Assembly: GCF_036226365.1 (NCBI RefSeq)
Contig: NZ_CP108462.1
Coordinates: 496,001-560,000, forward strand
DNA length: 64,000 bases
Source: Streptomyces sp. NBC_01262
Lineage (GTDB): Bacteria; Actinomycetota; Actinomycetes; Streptomycetales; Streptomycetaceae
Reading direction: 5' to 3'
Shown: piece by piece, positions 7,583 through 16,468 of the stretch
Layout: the number at the start of each line of letters is the position of its first letter
Numbering within the stretch: the first letter of the stretch is position 1
Notes under the pieces: generated by a model
Seen by the model: the letters and a program-made list of their open reading frames with translations, nothing else
The model's database searches: none
Told to the model about the DNA's origin: nothing
Program-made: the position numbers and the translations under genes

Positions 7583-8971
7583 TCATGGTGTGGAGGCTGC
7601 GTGGCGGATGGCGTGTACGGCACGGTCGACGTCGGCGTCGGTGGTCATCCACCCGGACACGGAGACACGTAGGGCGGTGAGTCCGCGCCATGCGGTGGTT
7701 CCGGCCCAGGCGGTCCCGTCGGTGTGGATTCTTTCGATGACGGTTCGGGTACGGGCGTCGTCGTCCTGGCCTGCCGGGTCGCGGAAGCGGGCCATCACCT
7801 GGTTGAGGACCACGTCGTTGAGGATGTCGATGTGCGGTTCGGCCGCCAGTGCCTCGGCGAGGCGGCGGGCCTGGGCGCAGTTGCGGTCGATGAGGTCGGT
7901 GATGCCGGATCGTCCGAGGCTGCGCAGGGCCGCGTAGACGGTGAATCCGCGGGCGCGGCGGGAGGTTTCCGGGGTGTATTGGTAGTTCTCGCGGGCGTCG
8001 TCTCCGCCGCTGACCATGTAGGGGGCGGTTTTGCCGGTGGCCGCGCGGTGTTCGGTGGGGTCGCGGATGAAGACCACGGCGTTGTCATAGGGGACGTTGA
8101 GCCATTTGTGTGCGTCGACGGCCCAGGAGTCGGCCATGTCGAGTCCGGTGACGTGGCGGGCGAGGGATGGGCTGGCAGCGGCCCACAGGCCGAAGGCTCC
8201 GTCGACGTGCGTCCAGGCACCGGCCTTGTGTGCCTCCCGGCAGATGGCGGTCAGGGGATCGAAGGCGCCGGTGTTGACGTTGCCGCTTTGGGCGCAGACG
8301 ATCAGGGGCTGTCCGGAGAGGCGGTGCAGGTGGGTGGCGAGGTCGTCCGGCCGCATGGCGCCTTGGTCGTCGACGTCGACAAGGGTGAGGTGGTCGGTGC
8401 CGATGCCGAGGTGGCGCAGGGCCAGGTCGATGCTGACGTGGCGTTCCGCGCCGGCCAGGACGTGTACTGGGGGTGCTCCGGCGAGTCCGACGCGGTCGAT
8501 GTCGATGCCGCGGCGCTTGAGCACGGCGTGCCGGGCGGCGGCGAGCCCGGTGAAGTTGGCCATGGTGGCGCCGGTTACGAAGCCGCAGGAGACGCCCGGG
8601 GGCAGGCCGAAGAGTTCGGCCAGCCAGTCGGCGGCGACAGCTTCGGCGGCGGACGCGGCCGGGGAGGCGACGTAGGCTCCGGCGAGCTGGTCCCAGGCGG
8701 AGGTCAGCCAGTCGGCGGCCAGGGCCGCGGGCAGGCTTCCGCCGGTGACGAAGCCGAAGTAGCGGGGGCCGGCGGTGGCAACCAGTGCGGGTTCGGCCGC
8801 CGCGACGAGTTCGTCGATGACGGTGAGCGGATCGCTGGGGCCGCTGGGCAGCGGCCCGTCGAACCGGGCGCGGACCTGGGCGGGGTCGGTGGGCACGGCG
8901 ACGGGCCGCTGGTCCAGCCCCGACAGGTAGTGCTCGGCGTGCTTGAGCGTGTGGGTCAGCAGCTCGTGCAT
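7583..8971 (-). CDS. PLP-dependent group II (aromatic-L-amino-acid-type) decarboxylase
   Basis: 462 residues of the fold type I pyridoxal-5'-phosphate decarboxylase family. GPRYFGFVTGGSLPAALAADWL is the usual substrate-cleft segment, GFVTGATMANFTGLAAARHA the PLP-phosphate loop, HVDGAFGLWA contains the Asp that pairs with the pyridine nitrogen, and SWAVDAHKWLNVPYD carries the Schiff-base lysine. It would convert an amino acid to its amine, but the substrate cannot be read from sequence. It is the last gene of the minus-strand amine cluster, 39 bp after the FadR-type regulator. The ribosome site is weak. Confidence 0.85.
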   Translation of the reverse strand: MHELLTHTLKHAEHYLSGLDQRPVAVPTDPAQVRARFDGPLPSGPSDPLTVIDELVAAAEPALVATAGPRYFGFVTGGSLPAALAADWLTSAWDQLAGAYVASPAASAAEAVAADWLAELFGLPPGVSCGFVTGATMANFTGLAAARHAVLKRRGIDIDRVGLAGAPPVHVLAGAERHVSIDLALRHLGIGTDHLTLVDVDDQGAMRPDDLATHLHRLSGQPLIVCAQSGNVNTGAFDPLTAICREAHKAGAWTHVDGAFGLWAAASPSLARHVTGLDMADSWAVDAHKWLNVPYDNAVVFIRDPTEHRAATGKTAPYMVSGGDDARENYQYTPETSRRARGFTVYAALRSLGRSGITDLIDRNCAQARRLAEALAAEPHIDILNDVVLNQVMARFRDPAGQDDDARTRTVIERIHTDGTAWAGTTAWRGLTALRVSVSGWMTTDADVDRAVHAIRHAASTP

Positions 8972-9010
8972 GGTGAAGGCCCCATGGTGTGTGGTGGTGT
9001 GCCGTGGTCC

Positions 9011-9745
9011 TCAGCCGGTGGGTTCGGGCCGGTTGTCCGCGACGAGAGCGTCGGTGGTGGTCACCAGATGGCGCAGCATCTCGTCGGCTGCCTTGGTGGG
9101 CAGGCCGGTGCGGATGGCCTCCAGGATGGCGCGGTGGTCGCACAGGGAGGTGGCGGGCTGGCCGGGCCGGGTGAGAGAGGTTTCGGATGTCCGGTCCAGG
9201 GAGGAGCGGATCCCGTTGAGGAGCTGGATGAGGATCGGGTTGTGGGAGGCGGTGGCCACGCCGAGGTGGAAGCGCCGGTCGCCTTCCAGCCCGGGTTCTC
9301 CCGCCTCGATCTCCGTTGCCATCGCTTCGAGAGAGGCGTCGAGTTCGCCCAGGTCGTCGGCGGTGGCGCGGGTGGCGGCGAGGCGGGCGCACTGGGTTTC
9401 CAGCGCCTGGCGGGTTTCCCAGATGTAGGGGTGGTCGATGTGGGTCTCGACGAGTTCGCTGGCCAGTGACGAGATGAGGTCTTCGGGGCGGCGCAGGAGA
9501 TAGATGCCCTCGCCGTGGCGGACCTCGACGATGCCGCGGGCGCGCAGGGCGGTGATCGCCTCGCGGATCGAGGAGCGGCCGACCTCCAGCTGTGCGGCGA
9601 GTTCGCGTTCGGTCATGAGCCGGTCGCCGGGCTGGAGCTGGTTGACGTCGATGAATTCGCGGAGCCGGTCGCTGACCTGCTCGTAGATGGGCTTGCGGTT
9701 CACCGGTCGCAGTTGGGCGTTCGGTTGCCGACGCGCCGTCGTCAT
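9011..9745 (-). CDS. FadR-subfamily GntR transcriptional regulator
   Basis: 244 residues. The N-terminal winged helix has KPIYEQVSDRLREFI, LQPGDRLMTERELAAQLEVG, RSSIREAITALRARGIVEVRHGEG. An all-helical FCD effector domain follows (ETRQALETQCARLAA ... FHLGVATASHNPIL ... HRAILEAIRTG), whose Asp/His residues bind a metal and a carboxylate ligand in relatives. AGGAG abuts the upstream ATG at 9751, so the ATG at 9745 with 6-nt spacing is preferred. It probably controls the surrounding amine-catabolic genes through the shared motif at 9773 and 14752. Confidence 0.88.
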   Translation of the reverse strand: MTTARRQPNAQLRPVNRKPIYEQVSDRLREFIDVNQLQPGDRLMTERELAAQLEVGRSSIREAITALRARGIVEVRHGEGIYLLRRPEDLISSLASELVETHIDHPYIWETRQALETQCARLAATRATADDLGELDASLEAMATEIEAGEPGLEGDRRFHLGVATASHNPILIQLLNGIRSSLDRTSETSLTRPGQPATSLCDHRAILEAIRTGLPTKAADEMLRHLVTTTDALVADNRPEPTG

Positions 9746-9772
9746 CGCCATCTCCTGTCTCGTAGGACTGTA

Positions 9773-9789
9773 GACCTGGTGGTCTGACC
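9773..9789. promoter_or_regulatory. FadR-type operator upstream of the regulator gene
   Basis: GACCTGGTGGTCTGACC occurs here, 28 bp upstream of the regulator ATG, and is repeated exactly at 14752-14768 before the glutamine-synthetase-like gene. The core TGGTCTGACC(A/T) fits the TnGTnnnACnA pattern of FadR-family operators. Autoregulation is inferred. Confidence 0.6.
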
Positions 9790-9873
9790 TTGAGTATTCC
9801 AGATGCGGTACGCCCGGATGCGCTTGTCCGGGGTTCGGGGTCCGTGCGCACCGCACCTGGCCGGTGCGGGGTC

Positions 9874-11409
9874 TCAGTCGTGGAAGCTGGTGAAGCTGCC
9901 GATGCCGTCGTAGCGGGCGCTGTCGCGTGAGCGGAATACCAGGGCGGTGGCCACTCCGGTGGCGAACAGGGCGAGGATCACCCAGGGCATGGCCCGGATG
10001 AACAGCGCGTCTCCGGCTCCGGAGAGGGCAGTGCTGTTGGTCAGGAGCAGGGTGACACCGCCGAGCATGGCCAGGCAGCCGAGGACGGGGGCGATCAGGG
10101 TCGCCCAGGGGCGGAAATCGGTGCGGGCGTGGACCAGGAAGTAGCGGATGATCGCCACGCAGACCAGGGCCTGGACGGCGAGCAGGCCCAGGACGCCGAG
10201 CAGGGGGCTCCAGGTGCCGAGCTTGGTGAGAGTGGCCAGGGTGGAGGGGTCGGCGACCACGAAGGCGAGCATGTACAGCGCGACGATGGCGGTGACCATC
10301 ATGCCGGCGCGGTGCGGGCTGCGGTGTGCCCGGTGGGTGGTGGCCAGCCAGCCGGGCAGGACCTGCTCGCGGCCGAGGCTGAACAGGTAACGGGAGGCGG
10401 TGTTGTAGAAGGCGAGCTGGGCGGCGAAACCGCTGGTGATGGTCAGGACGCGGAAGTACTCGGTGAGGGCCCGGGTGCCGAAGCGGTCGGTCAGGGGGTA
10501 GAACGCCGAGTCGTAGGTGCCGTCGAACTGGGCTTTGACGGCCTGGGAGACCTCCGCGACGCCCCAGCCGTTGACGAAGCAGAAGGAGACCAGGGTGTAG
10601 ATGACGCCCAGGCCGATGACGGTCGTGTACATCGCGCGGCGGCCGGTCCGGGCCGGATCGCGGCTCTCCTCCGCGTAGTTGGGGGCCATCTCGAAGCCGA
10701 CCCAGGACCAGAACGCGCCGAACAGCGCGATGCCGGCGGCCGCCGTACCGAATACGCGGACGGCCTGGCCGTTGCCGAACAGGCTGACCGGGTTGAGGGG
10801 CTGTGCGCTCAGGCCGTGTGCGCCGCCGCGGACCCCGACGGCAACCACGAAGACGGCCAGACCCAGCAGTTCCAGCACCATCAGGGCGCTCAGGACGCGT
10901 GCGGTCAGTCCGATACGGAACCAGGACAGCACGGTGGACAGCGCCAGGATCACGAACAGCAGCAGCCAGGTGGGGACCGAGAGCCCGAACCAGTGCTTCA
11001 GGCTGCCGTGGGTGAAGTACGCGGTGGGGCCGATGATGGCGGCGCAGAAGACGATGTAGCAGCCGCTGATCACATAGGCGGTGCCCAGGCCGGTCACCTT
11101 GCCCAGGCCGGCGGTGACGAAGCTGTAGAACCCGCCGGCGCTGCGGACCTTCTGCGACATGCGGATGTAGCCGACGGAGAAGACCAGTAGGGCGATGGTG
11201 GCCAGGACGAAGGCCGCCGGCCCGGCGTAGCCGCCGCCCTGGACGGTCAGGGGCACGTTGAAGAGCATCGCGTACAGGGGTGCCGCGCCGGCAAGGATCG
11301 TGAAGATCACTCCCCAGAGCCCCATCGACCGGGGTGCGAGTCCGGTGTGCCGGCTGGCCGGGGCGGTGGGTCTGGACGCGTCCGGCGCGTCGACTGCTTC
11401 GGTGGCCAT
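9874..11409 (-). CDS. APC-superfamily amino acid/amine permease
   Basis: 511 residues with about 12-14 hydrophobic segments and a polar N-terminus. The first segment (GLWGVIFTILAGAAPLYAMLF) and the AGGFYSFVTAGLGKVTGLGTAYV loop are typical of APC transporters. SWVGFEMAPNYAEESRDPART near the middle is the conserved cytoplasmic loop. It probably imports the amine or amino acid handled by the neighbouring enzymes. AAGGAG lies 9 nt before the ATG at 11409. It lies 115 bp downstream of the amidotransferase gene on the same strand. Confidence 0.88.
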   Translation of the reverse strand: MATEAVDAPDASRPTAPASRHTGLAPRSMGLWGVIFTILAGAAPLYAMLFNVPLTVQGGGYAGPAAFVLATIALLVFSVGYIRMSQKVRSAGGFYSFVTAGLGKVTGLGTAYVISGCYIVFCAAIIGPTAYFTHGSLKHWFGLSVPTWLLLFVILALSTVLSWFRIGLTARVLSALMVLELLGLAVFVVAVGVRGGAHGLSAQPLNPVSLFGNGQAVRVFGTAAAGIALFGAFWSWVGFEMAPNYAEESRDPARTGRRAMYTTVIGLGVIYTLVSFCFVNGWGVAEVSQAVKAQFDGTYDSAFYPLTDRFGTRALTEYFRVLTITSGFAAQLAFYNTASRYLFSLGREQVLPGWLATTHRAHRSPHRAGMMVTAIVALYMLAFVVADPSTLATLTKLGTWSPLLGVLGLLAVQALVCVAIIRYFLVHARTDFRPWATLIAPVLGCLAMLGGVTLLLTNSTALSGAGDALFIRAMPWVILALFATGVATALVFRSRDSARYDGIGSFTSFHD

Positions 11410-11524
11410 GGTGTGGCTCCTTACGAGATGAGACGTCCGGGATCGCGTCGTCGACGCGCCCGGGGGATCGATCGGGGGGGGACATGCGGGGAAGGCTCTC
11501 GTGGCCTTCGCCGGCGGGGATGGT

Positions 11525-12235
11525 TCAGGAGCGGAAGAACGCCTGGTACAGCTGTGCCGCCGCCGATGCCGCATGCGGCTCCAGGCGGCGTGTGGCGTGC
11601 AGAAGCTGTTCTGCGTCGCCGTCCGCTTGGTGGAGCTGGCGGCGGCGCCGGTCCTGGGCCAGCCAGCTGCCGACCTGGTCGAGGGTGACCTCGGGGTGGA
11701 ACTGCACGCCCAGGTGCCGCCCGGCGGAGAAGCCCTGGACGCATCGGTCGGACCGGGCCAGGACGACACTGCCGGGGGGCGGCTGAATGTGGTCCTGGTG
11801 CCACGCGAACCACTGCCCCGCCAGCGCCGCCTCCTCTGGTTCGCCGGCCGCCGGGCCGACGGCCTGCGGCGTGGCAATGACGTCGATCCATCCGCGTTCC
11901 GCGTTCGGAGCCCTGCTCACGGTGCCGCCGAGCACGCTCGCCAGCAGCTGGGCGCCGAAGCACAGGCCCAGAACGGGGGTGCCGGTGGCGATGGTGGCTT
12001 CGACGAAGGCGGTCTCGGCGGCCAGCCACGGCACCGTGTCGTCGTATACGGACTCGCGGCTGCCCAGGACGACCAGCGCCCGCCGGGGCACCACCGGGGG
12101 CAGCGGCTGGGCGGAGACATCCACCAGTTGCCAGGCTGTGCTCCGGCCGTCCAGCCACGAGGCGAGGTTGCCCGGACCGGCGTCGTTCTGATGCTGCAGG
12201 ACCAGAACGGTGTCCTGGAGCGATTCCTCAGCCAT
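11525..12235 (-). CDS. Class I glutamine amidotransferase-like hydrolase
   Basis: 236 residues of the class I glutaminase fold. The nucleophile lies in LGLCFGAQLLA (about residue 92) and the His-Glu dyad in GVQFHPEVT (about 177). Stand-alone copies beside a GlnA-like ligase and an APC permease recall PuuD, which hydrolyses gamma-glutamyl intermediates in polyamine degradation, although canonical PuuD belongs to the related peptidase C26 branch. The gene starts 6 bp after the nitrilase stop with GGAGG upstream, so both are in one operon. Confidence 0.8.
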   Translation of the reverse strand: MAEESLQDTVLVLQHQNDAGPGNLASWLDGRSTAWQLVDVSAQPLPPVVPRRALVVLGSRESVYDDTVPWLAAETAFVEATIATGTPVLGLCFGAQLLASVLGGTVSRAPNAERGWIDVIATPQAVGPAAGEPEEAALAGQWFAWHQDHIQPPPGSVVLARSDRCVQGFSAGRHLGVQFHPEVTLDQVGSWLAQDRRRRQLHQADGDAEQLLHATRRLEPHAASAAAQLYQAFFRS

Positions 12236-12241
12236 GTGCGG

Positions 12242-13297
12242 TCACCTCCCCGCGGTGCCGTCGTCCGTCGGCCCGGGGCCGTCGGCGAAGGACACCGCCC
12301 GCAGCCGCTCACGCCGCACCGTGCTGCCGAAGACGTCGGGGCGGCTGTAGTGGCCGGTAGGATCGAAGGTCAGGCGCTCCTCCGCGACCCGCCCGAGCGG
12401 GAGGTCGGCGACGATCAGTCCTTCCCGGTCCACCACCGGCGCGATCAGCCAGGAGCCGTCCGGTCCGGCCAGCCCCGAGCCGCCGTTGAAGGGCGTCTGC
12501 GGCGAGTGCGCCCGCAGCTCCTCGGCCAGCGGGAAGTCGTCCGGGATGTCACCTTGGCGCAGCAGTCCGCCGACGGCCAGGCTGAAGACCCGGCCCTCCA
12601 TCGCCACGAACCGCGTGATGTCACCGGTCAGCGCGCTGGATCCCGGCCACAGGCCGATGTGGATGTCCTCACCTTCGGCGTACAGCGCCTGGCGGGCCTG
12701 CGGCATCCAGTTCTCCCAGCAGTTCAGCCCGCCCACCCGCGCCGCACCGACCCGGGTCGTCCGCAGTCCCGCGCCGTCGCCGTATCCCCACACCAGCCGC
12801 TCGTCAAAGGTCGGCACCAACTTGCGGTGATGTCCGACCAGCCCCTCCTTCGGGCTGATCGTCAGCAGCGAGCAGTACGCCGAGCCGTGGCCGTTCCCCT
12901 GCCCCCGCTCGGTCACCCCGACCAGCAGCGTCAGTCCCAGGTCGCCCGACAATTCCTCCAGCCGCCGGTGCTGCGGGCCGCCGATCTCGATCGCCGCATC
13001 CAGGTAATAGGCGTAACACGCCTTCTGCGCCGGGTCGTTGAACCGTGCCCCCTGGGTCCGGGTGAGCCAGAACGGATAGCCGGACACATACGTCTCCGGG
13101 AATGCCAGCAGATCACAGCCCTCGGCCGCCGCGAGCTCCGCAGCCTGCACGACGCGGTCCATCCGGGCTTCGACATCCAGCCACGGCCCGCCCAGTTGCG
13201 CCCCCGCCACCGTCACCGTGGATCCCGGCCGCGCATCGGCAAGTCGGTGCTCGCCGATCACCTGCAGCGGAGCCGCCGAGCTGTCGTGCTCCGTCAT
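12242..13297 (-). CDS. Nitrilase-superfamily carbon-nitrogen hydrolase
   Basis: 351 residues. The catalytic triad is visible: Glu in LLAFPETYVSGYPFWL, Lys in VGHHRKLVPTFDERLVWG and Cys in GGLNCWENWMP. The CWENWMP and HRKLVPT wording is that of the true nitrilase branch (nitrile to carboxylate and ammonia) rather than omega-amidase or carbamoylputrescine amidase. It follows the ligase gene by one base, so the two are translationally linked. Its presence in a gamma-glutamyl-amine cluster is unusual; a nitrile, cyano-amino-acid or amide substrate is possible. Confidence 0.85.
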   Translation of the reverse strand: MTEHDSSAAPLQVIGEHRLADARPGSTVTVAGAQLGGPWLDVEARMDRVVQAAELAAAEGCDLLAFPETYVSGYPFWLTRTQGARFNDPAQKACYAYYLDAAIEIGGPQHRRLEELSGDLGLTLLVGVTERGQGNGHGSAYCSLLTISPKEGLVGHHRKLVPTFDERLVWGYGDGAGLRTTRVGAARVGGLNCWENWMPQARQALYAEGEDIHIGLWPGSSALTGDITRFVAMEGRVFSLAVGGLLRQGDIPDDFPLAEELRAHSPQTPFNGGSGLAGPDGSWLIAPVVDREGLIVADLPLGRVAEERLTFDPTGHYSRPDVFGSTVRRERLRAVSFADGPGPTDDGTAGR

Positions 13298-13298
13298 C

Positions 13299-14732
13299 TC
13301 AGTAGACCTCGAAGTATTCGCGCTGCTCCCAGTCGGTGACCGCGGCGTTGAAACGGCCGACCTCGTGGCGCTTGATCATGGCCAGGTAGTCGACGAACGC
13401 ATCGCCGAACTCGTCCCGCAGCAGCGCGCTCTGCTCGAAGTACGGCACGGCCGCCTCCAGGCTCGATGGCAGCGCCGGAGCCTGAGCCAGGTACGGCTCA
13501 TCGGCCGACGGACCGGGCTCGGTCTTGTTCCGCAGACCGTCCCGGCCGCTGGCGATCTGCGAGGCGAGGTAGAGATACGGATTGGCGGCAGGCTCCCCGA
13601 CCCGGTTCTCCAGATGGGTGTTGGCATCGCCCCGCGCTCCCGCCACCCGCACCAGCGCACCGCGGTTCTCCTCGGCCCACGCGATCCGGTCCGGCGCGAA
13701 CGAGTCCGGCCGGAACCGCTTGTACCCGTTGACCGTCGGCGTGGTCAGCACCGAACAGGCCCGGGCATGCTCCAGCAACCCGCCCATGAACCACGACCCG
13801 GTGTCCGACAGCAGCTTGTCGCCCGATCCGGCGAAGCAGTTCTCCTGATCCGTGCTGCGCAGCGACTGGTGCAGATGCCAGCCGCTGGAGAACGCGTTCG
13901 CCACCGCCGGACGGGACATGAACGTCGCGTGGTACCCGTGGCGGCGGCACAACTGCTTGATCACACTGCGTAGCAGGATCGCAGCGTCGGCGGCGGCGAC
14001 ACCGACCATCGGCTCGAACGTGAACTCCACCTGCCCCGGGCCCCACTCGTCCTCGACCGTGGCCAGCGGAAGCCCGAGCGAGACGACGCTGTCACGCAGG
14101 ATGTCAAGGATCACCCCGATCTCGTCCCCGCGGTTCTCGGTCAGGTACTGAAACCCGTGCGACACCGCGCTCACGGTCGGCGGCGCCGGCGGATGCCCCG
14201 AGTCCTCGAAGGACAGCTTCGCATCCTCCAGACGCGTGATGTAGAACTCCATCTCGATACCGGCGACGTACTCGAATCCCTCCGCCGCCAGTCGGCCGAT
14301 CTGGTCCTGCAGGATGCCGCGCGTATCGAACGGCACCCGCTCACCGGACCGGAAGTACAGGTCCGACAGGATCCAACCCGTGCCGTCCAGCCACGGCAGC
14401 ACCTTGAACGTGCTCGGGTCGGGCACCAGTACCCCGTCCGGCAGCCCTGTCATCCGCGGATCCCCCAGCGCCGACGCCCCGAACGGCGCCACCACCGGAT
14501 TGTTCGTTGTGTCGAAGATCAGCGTGGCCGTCTGGAAGTCCTTGCCGCTGCGCAGCACCGACAAAAAGTGCCCCACCTCCAGCGTCTTGCCCCTCAGGAT
14601 GCCGTGCTGGTCACCCCAGCTGATCCGCACCTGCCGCAGGCCCAGCTCCCGCACCCGAACGGCCAGCTCATCCGCCGCCTCCTGCTGCCCCGCCGACCAC
14701 AGTCCGTGGCGGCTGATGAACGGAGAACCCAT
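13299..14732 (-). CDS. Glutamine synthetase-like gamma-glutamyl-amine ligase
   Basis: 477 residues, GlnA-like (PuuA/GlnA3-GlnA4 type). The beta-grasp N-terminus contains RISWGDQHGILRGKTL. The catalytic domain contains VAGIEMEFYI (first metal glutamates), VEDEWGPGQVEFTFEP, SGWHLHQSL, NGYKRFRPDSFAP and ENRVGEPAANPYLYLA. The strict adenylylation-loop tyrosine context of housekeeping GlnA is absent. Relatives glutamylate polyamines or ethanolamine with ATP. The ATG at 14732 has GAGGGAG upstream. It heads the minus-strand operon and has the FadR-type operator 20-36 bp before its start. Confidence 0.87.
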   Translation of the reverse strand: MGSPFISRHGLWSAGQQEAADELAVRVRELGLRQVRISWGDQHGILRGKTLEVGHFLSVLRSGKDFQTATLIFDTTNNPVVAPFGASALGDPRMTGLPDGVLVPDPSTFKVLPWLDGTGWILSDLYFRSGERVPFDTRGILQDQIGRLAAEGFEYVAGIEMEFYITRLEDAKLSFEDSGHPPAPPTVSAVSHGFQYLTENRGDEIGVILDILRDSVVSLGLPLATVEDEWGPGQVEFTFEPMVGVAAADAAILLRSVIKQLCRRHGYHATFMSRPAVANAFSSGWHLHQSLRSTDQENCFAGSGDKLLSDTGSWFMGGLLEHARACSVLTTPTVNGYKRFRPDSFAPDRIAWAEENRGALVRVAGARGDANTHLENRVGEPAANPYLYLASQIASGRDGLRNKTEPGPSADEPYLAQAPALPSSLEAAVPYFEQSALLRDEFGDAFVDYLAMIKRHEVGRFNAAVTDWEQREYFEVY

Positions 14733-14751
14733 GAACACTCCCTCTATCGAT

Positions 14752-14770
14752 GACCTGGTGGTCTGACCAC
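14752..14770. promoter_or_regulatory. FadR-type operator upstream of the GlnA-like gene
   Basis: GACCTGGTGGTCTGACC at 14752-14768 matches 9773-9789 base for base. Here the core is a perfect dyad, GTGGTC-T-GACCAC (14758-14770), 26 bp upstream of the ligase ATG. This fits repression of the operon by the FadR-type protein at 9011-9745. Confidence 0.65.
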
Positions 14771-14789
14771 CGAGTCTCAAGGGCGGACA

Positions 14790-14915
14790 TTACACACACA
14801 TTGCCGGCACGTATACAGGGGAGTCGCTCTCGTAGATCACCTGCTCGCGCATCGTCGCGGACCGGTAGGTGCCCGAGTAGTGCTTCTGGCCTTGCGCCAA
14901 CGAAACACTCGCCAT
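14790..14915 (-). pseudogene. TnsA-like endonuclease N-terminal fragment
   Basis: The reverse strand from the ATG at 14915 encodes about 41 residues including QGQKHYSGTYRSATMREQVI and YES. This is the segment at the start of the TnsA-like heteromeric transposase endonuclease subunits common in Streptomyces. The reading frame then ends against the operator region of the GlnA-like operon, so the rest of the gene is gone. Confidence 0.4.
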
Positions 14916-15118
14916 GGCACCCAGGCCCTGTGGCTGCAGCGTGTTCCATCGGGGATGTGGCCCTCTCCCAAGCCAGGATGGGCAGCCGGATCGGCAAGGA
15001 CACCTCCACCGCAGTTCACCGCTTGGTCCGCGCGGGTGCCCGGGACGCCGGCATCGCGGCCTGGAGCTCCTCGCGGGCCCGCTCGGGAGGCTTGACCCTT
15101 GATCGTGGACACCGGTTG
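14916..15118. other. Non-coding scar between TnsA-like and IS3 remnants
   Basis: About 200 bp with no recognisable gene or repeat. It lies between two transposition-related fragments and is best read as residual mobile-element or junction sequence. Confidence 0.3.
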
Positions 15119-15705
15119 TCATGAGGCAGCGGCCACCGTAGTTGATCGTTGCTCGAAGGCGATCGGGCTGATCTGGCCGAGGCGGGAGTGCCTTCGCCGG
15201 GTGTTGTAGCGGGTCGCCCAGCGGAAGACGGCGAGCCGGGCCTCGCGCGACCTGACCACACCGAGGTCCTCGCAGCCCTGGCGAACTCCTTGGAGGCGTT
15301 TTGCGCCATGTTGTCGCTGTGGAAAATCGCCCTGCGCAGGCCGCCGGCGCCCTGGCCCCGGCCGCGGCCTTGAGTGCGTCGGTGACCAGCGAGGTGCGCA
15401 TGTGGTCGGCGAACTCGGCATCGGCGCGGGCTCGCCCGGCCCGCGCGTCCGCGCCGCCAGCCACCGGTAGAACCCGGACCGGGAGACGGTCAGGATCCGG
15501 CACAGCCGCTTGACGCCGAGAGCGCCACGATGATCGTCAACGAACTGGAAACGGCTCACCAACTGGTCTCGCCCGCAAAATACTTCGTGGCCCTCCGCAG
15601 GATCTCCCGTGCGAGCTCGAGTTCCTTCACCTGCGCCCGAAGCCGCCGGTTCTCCTTCTCCATCGCGGTGGCCTCGCCCGCCCCGGGACGCCCTCCTCCT
15701 CGTAG
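15119..15705 (-). pseudogene. IS3-family insertion sequence remnant
   Basis: On the reverse strand an OrfA-like tail (about 15700-15560: ENRRLRAQVKELELAREILR, RRATKYFAGE) overlaps in another frame an OrfB start (VSRFQFVDDHRGALGVKRLC, SRSGFYRW). The DDE-containing middle of OrfB is absent, and only the end remains (about 15260-15119: FRWATRYNTRRRHSRLGQIS, PIAFEQR). The layout matches the overlapping orfA/orfB of IS3 elements with a central deletion. It is not functional. Confidence 0.8.
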
Positions 15706-15727
15706 CGCCGGGGCTACGCAAGAGCAC

Positions 15728-16417
15728 TCAGCTCGGGCTCGATGCGCCGATCCGTATCAGTCGCGCGTGTGCGTCGTATTGGCGAGCACCCATCAGCCGC
15801 CACAGCAGCCGGGCCGGGGCAGGCATCTCGCCGAGGAACCATGCGCGTTCGCGCGGCGTGGCATCCTCCAGGACCATACCGGCCAGGGTCAGCTTGCCGG
15901 TCAGCGTCTTGGGGCCGTGCTTCATGGCGTGTTTCTGCGGCGCCAGCCATTCCGGCACGGTGAGGTGATCGTGGATGAGCGGAAGCACTGAGTCCTCTTC
16001 CAGGTCCAGATGCTCGGTCAGGGCCGGGCCGAGGTCCCGCAGGGCGTCGGCAAGCCGGTCGCGGGCCGGGGCCTTCGCGTCGGCGGTCCAGGCGGGCAAC
16101 GCGGCCGCGACTGTGCCGACGGCGTCGGCGATCGCCTGGTGCTGCGTTTCCATGACGCCGATCAAGTCCTTCTCGATCGGTACGCGTTCCATGAGGACCG
16201 GCCAGAGCAGTTCGTCTTCGGCCTCGTGGTGGTCGTGCAGCATCCCCAGAACCAGGGAGAGGTGATTGCCGAGCAGGCGGGCGCGGGCGGTATCGCCCAC
16301 GGACACCCCGGCGATGAGAGCGGGAAGCTGGGTGAACTCCCGCCTCATCACACGGTGGATGACCTTCATCTGCTGGATCTCGGGCTTGCCGGCAGGAGCA
16401 TCGGGGTTAATCAACAT
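15728..16417 (-). CDS. Hemerythrin HHE-domain protein
   Basis: 229 residues. MKVIHRVMRREF, MLHDHHEAEDELLWPVL, METQHQAIADAV and LTEHLDLEEDSVLPLIHDHL give the spaced His/Glu ligands of a four-helix hemerythrin-like di-iron site. About 60 C-terminal residues extend beyond the domain. Bacterial relatives sense or buffer oxygen, nitric oxide or iron. The ATG at 16417 directly abuts a long dyad operator and lacks a Shine-Dalgarno, so the message may be leaderless. It is divergent from a TetR gene that is its probable regulator. Confidence 0.85.
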   Translation of the reverse strand: MLINPDAPAGKPEIQQMKVIHRVMRREFTQLPALIAGVSVGDTARARLLGNHLSLVLGMLHDHHEAEDELLWPVLMERVPIEKDLIGVMETQHQAIADAVGTVAAALPAWTADAKAPARDRLADALRDLGPALTEHLDLEEDSVLPLIHDHLTVPEWLAPQKHAMKHGPKTLTGKLTLAGMVLEDATPRERAWFLGEMPAPARLLWRLMGARQYDAHARLIRIGASSPS

Positions 16418-16448
16418 ACATTGATAGTAACATCGTTAATATCAATGT
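16418..16448. promoter_or_regulatory. 31-bp dyad operator between hemerythrin and TetR genes
   Basis: ACATTGATA (16418-16426) is inverted as TATCAATGT (16440-16448), and between them TAAC-ATC-GTTA (16428-16438) forms an inner dyad about the same centre. Only one arm position is mismatched. The site is AT-rich against a GC-rich background and lies 0 bp from the hemerythrin ATG and 20 bp from the TetR ATG. It is a strong TetR-family operator candidate. Confidence 0.75.
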
Positions 16449-16468
16449 GTTCCTGCCATAATGAGGGG

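Noticed and set aside
8085..9851. Minus-strand Arg/Pro-rich frame of 588 codons
   Set aside because: Out-of-frame shadow of the decarboxylase and FadR-type regulator; no domain recognised.
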